This document shows, one piece after another, positions 11,282-22,234 of a DNA stretch of 64,000 bases (the stretch's first letter is position 1; each line of letters begins with the position of its first letter). Position numbers and translations under genes: made by a program. Source of the DNA: Canna indica (taxonomy: Eukaryota; Streptophyta; Magnoliopsida; Zingiberales; Cannaceae); contig CP136895.1 of assembly GCA_034359265.1 (NCBI GenBank), positions 43,046,001 through 43,110,000 on the forward strand. The letters run 5' to 3'. The notes below the pieces were generated by a model. The model saw only the letters and a program-made list of their open reading frames with translations. It was not told where the DNA came from and ran no database searches.

Positions 11282-12264
11282 TTGGAAATTCAATTAATTT
11301 TTATGAAACAAAATAAATAATTATTATAATTATTTAAAAATTAATAAATTATTTTTAATTAATTCAAAATTAATTTATATTTATTATATTTTTTACATTA
11401 ATATTTGATTTTAAAAATTATTTTACACTATCTAATATTTTTTATGTTGTTATTAATTAAAATAATTTATAATACAATATAATTTAAAAATATAAATATT
11501 CAATATTATTAACAAGTTACTCTGACCATTTCTCATTTCTTTTTTATTCATTATCTATTAAAGATCTAAATTTTAAAGACAGTGAACTAAAACTTTATAA
11601 CCAAAGAATGTGAAATTAAAAATTAACTTACAAGGTTAAATTCTAAATTTTAAGGGACCGAGAAATTAACCCTATTTAAAACTGCACGTTCCTCCGATTA
11701 TAAATGTCAATATACTCATAGCTGTATATTTAAAACAGTAACTTCAGATTCCCGAGATACAAGCACAACGAAAAAGTATTTAATTATTTATGAAGCCACT
11801 ATCGAACAAGAAAAACAAAACCATAAGATCGAGAAACAAAAGACCAGACTTGACGTATTAAAAGGCTCTAATTCCATGCCAGCAAAAGATCAGAACTCCA
11901 CAGTTGATCTTAAATCTAAAGGGTTTTAAATGAAATAAACGAGGTTTAGCAAGCAATGCCATGATCCTGACATACACAGACTCAAGCCCAGGCCTGTAGA
12001 AACTCTACAGGTTAAGGATTTTTTATCCTAATAAGTTGAGATCTAAATATGGAGCCAAGTTTTCTAATATTATTCATCTGATTTTTATGACAAGTGAATA
12101 AAGAAAAGCCAGAGCCTCGCCAAACTAATTACACGAGTAGAAATATATATACCTTCAGTGTTGAAAACCAAATCATGTTTAAAACTTTTTTAAAAAATCT
12201 AGCATATAATCTAATTGGGACCTGGAGTTGCAACTAAGAAGATTAAAGTAGTGCTATTGTTTGA

Positions 12265-14234
12265 TTAGGTGTTGGCATGATTGGTAATAACACCATCATT
12301 ACTTGGTTGTGCTGCTGGGCGTACTTCAGCACTAGGTGAGGCAGCACTGGCCGTTCTTCTGCTTTCCCTGGTATCCAACCGTTCCATCATTCGTGAGACA
12401 GTAGCAATTCCAGCATTAACTTCTCTCCTGACTTCAGAACCAATATCTGTCACAGAGCTATTGCGTGAAAACAACCTTTCCCTCCATCCTCGAGTACTCT
12501 TAACAATAGATTCCTTGTACCTAATTTGAACAAAATGTAAAGGATATTAAGCATCAGAGTTTTCAGGATACTGCAAACATTGGCCATAGACTTCAAAGTA
12601 CCTCATCGAGGCAGAATTCAGGCGAGATTTCAGAGATTCTGAGAAGGATTGAAAGTCTGATGGTCCAGGTCTATCTTGGCTAACTGGAGATGATTGGACA
12701 GAAGGTGTCCTGTATAAAAAGTGATCAAAGTTCAGATTTTTTGCGGAACAAGAGTGAAAGAAGAATAGGACACAGGCATTTCCAATAAACAGACGGACCT
12801 AGGACTTGATGTACTGTGCCTGCTTGGATTACTGTTGACCCCAGATGTCAACAAAGCAATCTGGTTTGCATCAGCTGTATTAACATTTGTTGTCTCAGAG
12901 GATTCCCTTCCTGAATTAGTTATTGGAGAAGATGGGTTAGCAGATGTTATTGCAGGAGCTTGTTCACTTTCTCCTCCACTTGGTGCAGAAGAGGCTGGTG
13001 CAGAGCCAGCAGAAGGTACAATTGAATTTGTAGAGAAAACCAAATATTGTGGACGGCCATGAGATCCTGATCTTAACCGCCCTCTTCTTGCAATGTGGTG
13101 TGCTCTTCCCATGGCAGCAGCAGCAGCTAGATGCTGAATAATGCGCTCCTCAAGTTCAGCATCACTTCCACCAACTGGCAACTAGAATGAATAGTTGAGA
13201 AAGAAATTATAATCAATTGCATGAACACACTTTTTCCTTTCTCATGCCCATCAAAATTACAAGAAACAAAAAAGGTATAAAGAACTACCCACATGCTGCA
13301 AATCGAAATCACCAAATGCTGGATGATGAAAAATGGTGGTAGTTCGAGCATTATCAAGTCTAATGTTCCTTTCCTGCTCTACAGCCTCTAGTAGTTCTTG
13401 GCTGACAAAATTAACAGAAGAAAACAAAGAAAAGAAACAAAAATCTTTAATCTACATAAATTCTAAAAATCAGATTTGGAGGTTTCTTTGATTTATACGA
13501 ACCTAGTGGGATCCTTCAAACTGATAGACTGCCAACACATAGGACATTGAGAGCTCCTCTGGCACCTAACAATAAAAGAATTTAAGAAAATCACAAATCA
13601 AAGAGAAAGAAAATGAAACAGCAATTAATTCAAGGATGGAGACGCAAAGAAACTATTTTAAAACAAACCGAACAAGAAACTAGCTACAAACATAGATGAC
13701 ACTGGCAAATAACCAATATCAAACAAAGGAAAGCTGGCAACAGCCCGAGCTTATTTAACTACTATGATGTAGTCATCCCAAGAAAATTAGTTAAACCGCC
13801 CCAACAAACTGGGATGACATGAAGAGATACATCCCTTGAATGATGAAATAAATATATGAAGACTGCTTTCAACCATAAAGTTTGAAAAAATATATTGTAA
13901 GCTTGCTGAAAATGCATGTACAAGGAACCCAAACAAATAATAACAGAGTTCAATAGAGGCAGTACCACTCAAGAATGCACTGCAGATGAAATTCATGCTT
14001 GCAACTGGTAACCTGGACAACAATTCAGAAAATTGTAAGAGTACAAGCAAAAAAAAATTTGTTAGTTTCACTAATCAAAAAGATAGAAGGAAACAAACAT
14101 ACAGTTGAAGGATCACTATCACAGAACGCTTCAAGACAAATGCTACATGCATCATCACAAGCATCCTGAATCCCTCCTTCCACAAAAGCCGCAGCCGAAG
14201 TCAAATGGTTCTCCATCTTTTCAGTCTCGTCCAT
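12265..14234 (-). CDS. RHF2A: RING-H2 E3 ubiquitin ligase, RHF2A-like (7 coding exons)
   Basis: Coding exons on the minus strand: 14234-14103, 14012-13966, 13565-13503, 13401-13293, 13181-12799, 12709-12602 and 12520-12265. All six introns (81-400 bp) have GT-AG ends and phases that join, giving 365 codons plus stop, close to the usual length of the family. The N-terminus has HLTSAAAFVEGGIQDACDD, then a C3H2C3 RING-H2 finger with ligands C30, C33, C48, H50, H53, C56, C67 and C70. An LPVGGSDAELEERIIQHL helix region, a Ser/Pro-rich low-complexity middle and a conserved basic tail (SMRYKESIVKSTRGWRERLF, VSRMMERLDTRE) follow. The Arabidopsis RHF1a/RHF2a proteins promote turnover of a cyclin-dependent kinase inhibitor during gamete formation; the same role here is inference. 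No frameshift or stop was seen, so the gene looks functional. It is the only intact host gene in the window. Confidence 0.95.
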
Positions 14235-14242
14235 ACCGATTC

Positions 14243-14723
14243 CTAAAGACCAGATTATTGTGTCGTAAGGCCGAGGCAAGCCAATAAATCAATCAAGAGG
14301 GTCAAACTACAAGGAAAGTTACAAAGCCAATCTTCTTACAGAAATAATCACAAATAAATTTTTTCTTCACAAAGTCAAACTTACGAAGAGCCCTTAATGC
14401 GTCCATCTCAAACTTGTATCAGAAACTACACCATATTAAAGTAAAATCTACGCGGATGGCCAGCTCAAATCAATAAAAAGGCAGCAAATTACACGAAAAA
14501 GGATCTTTACAGGAAACCACATTACTATATGGCGATTGCTCTATTCAATGGACGCCCAATGACACATCATGAAGGATCAAAGGGTCAAGTTAAAAAGTAC
14601 GGCAAAAAAAAGATCGATCGGCCCCAAACAAACAAATTAATAGCGACAAAGTGAAACAGAATAGAATCGAAAGAAGCTTCTGTAGAGGGGAAAATTCGAG
14701 AAAACAAGCTATCCAAGCCATAC
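14243..14723 (-). other. Leader intron of the RHF2A-like gene
   Basis: A donor GTATGG follows ...CTCGGAG at 14724, and an acceptor ...CTTTAG precedes gaatcggt and the start codon. This places an intron of about 480 bp wholly in the 5' untranslated region, as is common in plant genes. It is a prediction from splice-site sequence only. Confidence 0.7.
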
Positions 14724-14910
14724 CTCCGAGGAAACGCCGATAGATTGAAGCTGAGGAGATCGAGGAACCGCGAAGGAGACGGAGACCCAGATGCAGGCGC
14801 CGTCCACGCGATTCGTAGGGTGAGAACGAAGAAACCCTAAAGAAAGGAGGGGGAGAAGGGCTGAAACCAATCGAGCGTCGCTTTCCCTCTTTCTGTATCA
14901 CTATTTCTAT
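14724..14910 (-). promoter_or_regulatory. Predicted non-coding first exon and core promoter area of the RHF2A-like gene
   Basis: GC- and pyrimidine-rich leader on the minus strand ending at the predicted donor. It contains a telo-box (AAACCCTAA on the plus strand at 14832-14840), a motif frequent in leaders of plant housekeeping and cell-cycle genes. A possible TATA-like cataaag lies just upstream near 14950. The transcription start is not known. Confidence 0.55.
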
Positions 14911-16132
14911 TTCTATTGCGTTAACGAGGGGGCGAGATAGGATAGGGATCTTTATGTCTCAGCATCACATCCACACCTCGTACTACCATACCCAACATTG
15001 TACCCATTCAGTGCCTGGAACAGTAACTGATATTACTTGCCCGTTGGTCAGAGGGTGAACAGCGAATAAAGTTCATTGGGTGCGTGTGTTTTGGTGTTGT
15101 TTTGCTGGCCTATGGTGGACGAATCTGACGAAGAGGAGGTGGTGGTCCGATACTTTGACCGATAGAGAGTGGGTGGAGTCAGGAGTCCATAAATTACGGG
15201 TTAGAATGGTTCAATTGGGACACGTATCGGGTCCACCAATTGGGTCTCGGTTCAATTTCATTGAAATGTATGCGATGATCGTTGTTCTAGACTTGTGTTA
15301 GATTATAAGATAAGCAATGTAATTCTATATGCATTTATTCTGTATTATTCCAACTAATTGATCTTATGTTTCATCTTTTAAATAAGAGGAGAAGCCACAT
15401 CTCCAGTATGTCCACGTCAAAATCGAGGATCGGATTGAATTGAGTTGAATTGGATTGAATTAGATTACGATTTTATAATTCACTTTTAGATGAAAGTAGA
15501 GTGCCCATTCAGTCTATATGCAACCTAACCAAAGCAAAACGAATTAAAAGTCAAGTATATTTTGTAATTCATTTCATAATCTAGCCGAATCGAATCAGAT
15601 GTTAAATGTAGTAAGTTTATTGATTTTTGCCTAATTTTGAATTATTTTTTCTTATTTTCTTCGTACCTTGATGAATTAAAACAATAATTGAATTAAAAAT
15701 TGAACTGATTTAGTAAATCTGTTCAAAACAAATTAGATTAGAACCTAAGATCTCCAAACAAAAGAACGTACATTTTCGGGTCCAAAATTTGTAAAGAAAA
15801 TGTAATTGGATGGATCTATTTTTTTTACCAAATTGGAAAAATATATTCTTTCTATTTACAAAAAGAATAAAATTTATATTAAGAATATACCATTAATATT
15901 TCCTTTTTGATTAGGATGAAAAATAGATGATAGAGAGAATATTGACCAAAATATCTTTTTAATCGTAATAGATATTTATACTCAAAATAATAAATTATAT
16001 TATAATTTATTTTAATTCATAATAACATAAAATAAATATGAACTAGCACAAAATAATTTTTAAAATAAAATATAAATTTGATGATATGAAAATACAAATC
16101 TTTTTAATTAATTAAAAATTATCTAGCATTTG
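14911..16132. other. Intergenic region upstream of the host gene
   Basis: No coding region recognised. It contains a run of ttgaattgagttgaattgga-type repeats near 15430-15470 and a very AT-rich tract from about 15790 to 16130. The first few hundred bases presumably hold the promoter of the minus-strand gene. The open frame 15080-15301 has no recognisable similarity. Confidence 0.5.
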
Positions 16133-16735
16133 TTAGGGATTGTTAAGTAGAACATGCTTAAAAGAAACTTGTTTTCTTCCCTTGTTGCTCGGGTTACAAC
16201 TTGTTTATTCCTTCTCATTATGTGCTGTCTAGCTTTTTCATGAATCTTCTTCACCCAATCTGTCTTTTGTTTTTCATCAAGGCTAGCAATCTCATTAACC
16301 GGTAAAGGAATCAAATCCAATGGAGTGAGTGGATTAAAACTATGATCAATTTTTAAATGTGAAAACTTTGTAGAATAATGCACAATCTTATTGTATGCAA
16401 ATTCAATGAATGGCATGCAATCTTCCCAAGTCCTAAAATTAAATTCAATGAATGGTATGCAATCTTCCCAAGTCCTAAAATTCTTTTCAATAACAGTACG
16501 TAACAAAGTTCCCAAGGTAACATCTCTATCACTCACAATAGTCTTAGGAATTTCATGCAATCGCACCACTTCCCTAAAGAATAAATTTGCCACATGTGTT
16601 GCATCATCAATTTTCTGATAAGGAATAAAGTGTGTCATCTTTGAGAATCGGTCCACAACAACAAAGATAGCATCTCAACCTTCCTACTCCTAGGCAAACC
16701 CAAAACAAAATCCATGGAAACATCGGTCGAAGGGT
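16133..16735 (-). pseudogene. Ty3/gypsy integrase fragment
   Basis: Minus-strand reading gives integrase core motifs: [34 protein letters not shown] and [13 protein letters not shown]. The part between SDRDV and TLLRTV is deleted, removing much of the core including the region expected to hold the catalytic Glu. A 14-residue block ([14 protein letters not shown]) is duplicated in frame. Upstream sequence to 16735 is still integrase-like but frameshifted, and is cut by a family A LTR scrap. It differs in type from the chromovirus at 23511-31943. Confidence 0.85.
16399..16482 (-). repeat. 42-bp in-frame tandem duplication inside integrase fragment
   Basis: Positions 16399-16440 and 16441-16482 are identical except for one c/t difference, so the duplication is recent relative to the rest of the fragment. 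Confidence 0.95.
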
Positions 16736-17030
16736 TGTTGGACCAAGGGTTGCATCTATGCCTCGATCTCTATTTTGATGATAACAAATATGAATCTAAT
16801 GCATTTGTGAAGTTTTGAGTTCACGTTGATAGTGCGATACGCATGCGAAACTCGATCGGAAAAATGTCAAGAAACGTCAAAAATAGCTCCGACGATGATA
16901 GCGTAGAAATCCTAGGATTATAAATAGAAATTATGTAATATGACCTTAGGGATACATCCTAAAAATGATTGTAATGCTATCCAAGGTAAACTCAGAAACG
17001 GAACCCGAACACGAAGGGCTGATTTTCAGA
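16736..17030 (+). mobile_element. Family A-like LTR 5' fragment
   Basis: Begins TGTTGGACCAAGGG and follows the family A LTR start (ctcgatctctattttgatgataacaaatatg, then gtgaagttttgagttca in pieces) before switching near 17031 to family B LTR sequence. Only about 300 bp remains. The join is a rearrangement or truncated insertion. Confidence 0.75.
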
Positions 17031-17987
17031 TTTTTCAACCTTGGTCTTAATCTTGATTTTGATGATAACAAATATGAAACTAATGTTTTATTGAGAAATA
17101 CTTTCAGGTTCTAAGTCGGTTAGCACACGACGTCTGCGATCAAAAAAATTAGAGAAAATGAAGAAATCGGCAAAGACGCTCGTCGACGCTCGGGATTCTT
17201 CGGGAAGTTAAAGTTTAGGTCTAGAGTGTCTAGCTTATGTTGTAAATCCTCATGATGATGCATAAGAACCCAAAAACCAAACTCGGACCCCAAAATATGA
17301 AAACCCAAAAAATTAGAAAAGGCCTTGAAGTTCACTAAGCTTAAGGAGCTCCTTGATTTAGTCTTGAAGATTCATCGATTCATCATCTTAAGGCATCATG
17401 AGGACTAGAGAGTTTTCTTTGGAGCTAAATATTTGTTGTATTATTTATTTGCTATATTATTTGTATATTTTATGATTTATTTTCATTGTATATCATTCGT
17501 GTAAACCTAGAGTGCTAGGTTGGTTGAGTTAGTGGCTGTCTTGGTGTTAAGGTTTAAATTCACCGTTGTAAACTTGGTTTACTAAGATTAGTTGAGTTGT
17601 CCTTAGGTTGAGGTGGGAGAGTGCTCTCGGTAGGAAGGCGGGATACTTCCGGGTGTAGAAGTGTCTTCTGTTTGAGAGCGGAGACTTTCCGGTGTAAAGT
17701 CCTCATTGTAAGAAAGCTAATTAATATAGTTAAACTAGTTTGGAAATCCTAAGCGGGGTGCTTAGGTAGTGGAGTAGGCATTGAGGACGAACCACTATAA
17801 ATCATTATGTTTGCATTGCTTACTTTGCGTATCGATTACTTGACTTGTTTTATTCGCTTCCACATTCATTTAATAGTCGAATAGTGCATTAACATAAGTA
17901 ATCAAAAAAATAATTGAAACCGAAATTAAGTTTAAGATTAGCAAACACACTATTCACCCCCCCTCTAGTGTGGCCATTTCACCAACA
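17031..17987 (+). mobile_element. 5' LTR fragment of element D
   Basis: Matches the LTR at 22235 from the ttttcaaccttggtcttaat block on, and ends GGCCATTTCACCAACA, the inverse of the family B start TGTTGGTGAAATGG seen at 48288. The first bases are lost at the junction with the family A scrap. The CACTATTCACCCC block typical of these LTR ends is at about 17948. Confidence 0.88.
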
Positions 17988-18002
17988 TTTGATATTAGAG
18001 CG
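17988..18002 (+). promoter_or_regulatory. Degenerate primer-binding site of element D
   Basis: tttgatattagagcg lies directly after the LTR end. It is a diverged form of the TGGTATCAGAGC initiator-tRNA complementary site seen intact at 48274-48285 (inverted) and 55027-55038. Confidence 0.7.
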
Positions 18003-18055
18003 GGTCATAAATTGAGATTTCACCATCTCCTCTACATCGTCTCTCGATCCGAAAA

Positions 18056-19477
18056 ATGACACTAGAGAGTTTAGCCTTCACCTCCTAGGTTCGATGCCTT
18101 GAACTTTGGTCTTTGGAAATATATGATGTACACATATTTAAAGACTAAAGGCTTTGGTGTCCTTAACATGTTAAGACTAGAACTCATTGAGCCTAAGGTT
18201 GACATGCATGCTTGGAGTGAATTAGATAAGAAAATGTTTAAGTATAATGGAGATGTCATAAATTGTATTCTTTGCACCTTACCAAATAGCATTATTGAAA
18301 AACTCATGCATTGCTCTACGGCTTTTGATTTATGGGCAAGTTTGAATGTTTTATACGATCATGCTAAAACCGAAGAAATTAGTACATTTAATGAAGGTAG
18401 TGATGACAATGGTCATTCACCTACCCCTAATCTTAGTTTTGATGCCCATAGCTCCTCTAGTCAAAGAAGTAGCTCTAAGAGCCGAAAAAGAAAAGTAATT
18501 TGTCATGCTTGGAAAGAAAAGGGGCATGTGAAGAAAAATTGCCCAAGCATGAAGAACAAAGCAAGGAAGAGGTCAAGTGCTTCCACCTCCATCTCTCACT
18601 CACTTGAAGCACCCTCTAGCCATGACTATAAAGCCACATCCAAACTTAATCTCTTGGATGCTAATGATGAGGTACACTCTTCTTCACCTAGTCATGCTAA
18701 TGAAAATGACAATGCTAGTTCTACTAGTTCTCATGACATTTCATATGTTGAGTTAGTAGATGATTGTAGGAAGATGTATGCCTTGCTTGTTAGAAAAGAT
18801 AAGGAAAATAAGATGCTAAAGAAAGAAAATGTGATGCTTAATTCTCATGTGCATGAATTAAAATTAGAAAATGAGAAATTAAAATCTAGTTCATTTGATT
18901 TATCTAACGATAGATTGAAACTTGAGCTTAAGGACTTAAAGTTTGAAAATGAAAATTTAAAATTTGAGAATTCAAAAATTATAAATCAAAACAACAATTT
19001 GAAATCTCAATTTAATGTCGTATATCAATCTCTTGATTCATTGAAAAATGAGGTTGTGTCCTTAAATAAGAAAGTAAACGAATTGAAAAATATTTCATTT
19101 CTTAAGAATACTAAAAATGCTTATGTAAAGAATGCAATGTTCATCATCATTCTCATGCTATGCATTCTACCATTTGACCTCATGATCATAAGAAGAAGAA
19201 TGATGTTTCTAAGAATGCCCATACTCATCATGTTTCACATGTCAATCATTCTAACGATAGATCTAATGTCCGTATAAAAAATGAAAAGAAATTCAATGGA
19301 TATTATTTTTGTTGTAGTATTTTTGGTCATGTCATTTATGATTGCGCTTTTAAAAGAAATCCAAGTGTAGCTAAGACACTTTGGATTCCTAGGCCAACTC
19401 ACCCCCAAGGACCCAAAGCCATTTGGGTACCAAAAGTTTCTTGCTCTCTTGTAGGGGGAGTTGCCGCACAAGGGTAA
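18056..19477 (+). pseudogene. Gag of element D (family B)
   Basis: The start at 18056 (MTLES) matches the start of the copy at 48220 but a frameshift follows within ten codons. The main open stretch is 18099-19277: a copia-type gag domain (MYTYLKTKGFGVLNMLRLE, FDLWASLNVLYDHAKTEE), a first zinc knuckle in which one Cys is Trp (CHAWKEKGHVKKNC), and a long Lys/Glu/Asn-rich coiled coil. After a frameshift near 19130-19280 a second knuckle (CCSIFGHVIYDC) and the terminal block WVPKVSC...AAQG are read, ending at TAA 19475-19477. Element B ends its gag at the same point, so the stop appears to be inherited. Confidence 0.88.
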
Positions 19478-21018
19478 AGAGAAGTGAAGAGTTGAAGTTG
19501 ACCATGGACTTAAATGAAGATTCATCCTTTGGTTGCAACTTCAAACCATCATGATGCTATATGTATGGAAATTGACATCTAGGTACACTTTGTATCATCT
19601 CCTTACTTTGGTTAGTTTCATTTAAGTTGGAGTATATGATACTTGTTTGATTTGAGTTGTTTTCTCTGCTCTTGATAAGAGGTTTTTGAAAAAATAATTT
19701 TAATTTATTTTTGATTTTCGGTCTCTTCGGAGACCTATGTAGTCTATAACGGGCTCATGTGACCTTGCGGTTCTAAATCATAAGCTAATTGTGGCTTTTC
19801 GATTTTCAACCAATAGGAAGAGTTGGAGTTCAAGTTTTCATCTTCATACACTTGTGATCTCTTAAAATTCATTTTTGATATGACTTGACTTTATTTAAAA
19901 CGGATTTTGAACTATTTAGCAAAACAGATTTTGAATAATTTTCTCATGCAAGTTAAATCTAAGGGTAAATGGAAGACTAATTGAAATGAAAAAAGATTAG
20001 TTTGGCTAAATTTTCAAGTATGAGGTATGTTACCAATTTTCATTAAATTCTAGTATAATACCTCAATATTAATGTTTAATGATGTCTCTATACTCATGAT
20101 TGATATTGCATGATAAATCTGTGAAATTTCGTGAGTAGGTAAAATTTTGATAACTTAGGCAATTTCATAATATCTTAATTGAATGAAACTTGCTCTATGC
20201 TGAAACTTGTATTAAAGACCTCATTTTGAGTTAATGGTTGACAAACATGTTTAGATACACATATCACATGAGTCTAGGTATTTAAACTTAAAAATTCATG
20301 AGAAATTGAGCAAAATGATAACTAATTCACTTTAGATTACTTAAACTTGAAAAATTTTGACCCAAGTCAATAAATCGATTTGGACACTTCATTTTAAGTC
20401 CAAACTTCATAAACATATTTAGAAATAGGAATGACATATTTCCATGCATTTAGAATAAAAAATTCATTTGGATATGAATAAAATGACAAAGAAGTTATTT
20501 CATGATAACCTCTTTAGAACCAAGTTGACCCAAGTCAACAAATTGACTTAGAGGTCTCATTTTCAATCCATATTTGAGAAACATGATTATAGTTACTCAT
20601 GTTAGGTGTCCATAGGTTTAAATTTAAAAAATCACGAGTAAATGAGAAGATTGACACTTAGCAAGTTTCATGATAACTAGCTTAGTTTTCAATGAAACTA
20701 TGTTAGGTTGATATCTTAACTTAAGGACATTATTTTCATCTCAAACTTGGCATACACTCTTTACATTATCATTTTGTGGTGTCATAAAAGTTTGAATGAA
20801 AACTGAATATATTTTGAAAAATAACTAAAAATTATGAAAATGCCTTGAGAATTTAGCATTTTCAGTTATTTCTAGAAAAAATATAGGAAAATCATTTTTA
20901 GTTGATTCTTAAAACTGCATCTTCATTGAAAAATCTAGTTTCTTCAGTAAAAATTTTAGAAATTTTCATCAAGAATCGGATTTATAGTGGAATTTTGAAG
21001 TTGAATTTCAGAAATACA

Positions 21019-21050
<32 letters not shown>

Positions 21051-22220
21051 AGTGAAATTACACTGACCCCCCCCCTCTATTTGTCCAGGTTACAATCACC
21101 TCCCCTGGGTAATCTTTGAGTAATTTTTTTAGGAGAGGTTTGTGTAATATTTTTTTTGAGTAATATCCTGAAAAAATGAGTTTTTGTTTGAAATTAATAT
21201 CAGTTGAAAAATTGACTTTGAAAATTCATTTTGAGTTCAAACTTGACACATGCATTTTAAATGACCATTCAGCGATATCTGGAAAGTTTGAATAAAAAAT
21301 GATATCTTTTGGAAAAATACCTGAAATTTATAAAAATGCCCCTGGACTTTTAGGAATTTTATGAATTTATAGAAAACTCATTTTTGATTGATTCTTGAAT
21401 CTGTAGATTCATTGAAAAATCTAGTTTGTCCAGTTAAAGTATCAAAAAATTTCGTCAAGAATATGATTTTATATAGATTTAAAAGTTTGATTTTTGTATA
21501 CTTTGACCTAAGTCAATAAATTGACTTAGAAACCTCCTTTTAAGCCCAAACTTGATTGATATACTTAGATTCACTCATGTTAGATATCTAGGTACCTAAG
21601 TTAGAGAAAACATGAGTAGATAGTAAAATTTGATACTTAGTAATTTTCATGTTTTCATGTCTATTTTGAATAAAATCGTGCTAAGTTCATATTTTGATCA
21701 AATGATATTCTTTTCACTTCAAATTTGATATACATGTTTTACATGATCATATCTTGGTATTTTAAAAGTTTGAATGAAATCTAGAAATGTCATGAAAGAT
21801 TTACTTATTTACGAAAATGCCATTAAAGTATCACTATTCTCAAGTTGCTCATTTTTTCGATACTTTAAATTTTCATTAGATTTTCGAATAAGACTTGAAG
21901 TATGATGTTTTAAATTCACTTATGCTATCGTTCTACTCATTTGATGAGAAAAATCATTTCTAAAGTATTTTTTGACTATTTGACCGATACTTTAAAATAT
22001 TGATACTTAAGTTACTACGTGATTCTTGGTTTTGGATTTCATTTATCATTTCACGATATCATGTATGACTTAGTCTCTTATTCGATGTTTGGTTTTCATC
22101 CATTGAGTTGAGACTTTCACGATATCATGTAGATATGCATGTTGATAGGAGGAGAAATCCCATGTTTGATATCCTCTATGCTTAATTGTAGATATTTTCT
22201 TAAGGATGTTTGTCATCATC
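19478..22220 (+). other. Non-coding tail of element D
   Basis: About 2.7 kb of AT-rich DNA without a usable open frame between gag and the polypurine tract. It is related to the 2.5-kb tail of element B (44348-46826, inverted). It contains about seven degenerate units carrying cattttnagtncaaacttga followed by an acatg block at about 20222, 20390, 20558, 20728, 21227, 21536 and 21711. Inverted AAGTCAA/TTGACTT pairs are at 20532-20549 and 21510-21527. Confidence 0.8.
21018..21165. mobile_element. Possible small inverted-repeat insertion (MITE-like)
   Basis: A short block with ggtaaattacactgacctcc at its left and an imperfect inverse (ggagaggtttgtgtaatatt) at its right, plus an internal repeat of the left motif at about 21056. 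Its composition (poly-C, CT-rich) differs from the surrounding AT-rich tail, and a matching block was not seen in the element B tail. No target duplication could be fixed. Confidence 0.35.
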
Positions 22221-22234
22221 AAAAAGGGGGAGAT
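22221..22234 (+). promoter_or_regulatory. Polypurine tract of element D
   Basis: aaaaagggggagat immediately precedes the 3' LTR start, which reads TATTGG instead of TGTTGG. Confidence 0.85.

Larger units (their letters stand above)
10441..12264. other. Intergenic region 3' of the host gene
   Basis: No gene is supported here. Contents: a 50-bp tandem duplication at 10531-10630; an open frame at 10810-10992 of no recognisable family; an AT-rich stretch 11020-11520 with a 130-bp tandem duplication; and the likely 3' untranslated region of the minus-strand gene just left of 12265. No clear AATAAA signal was found on the minus strand. Confidence 0.6.

Noticed and set aside
12281..13062. Plus-strand open frames opposite the host gene
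   Set aside because: They are antisense shadows of RHF2A-like exons; the minus-strand frames have splice sites and RING motifs.
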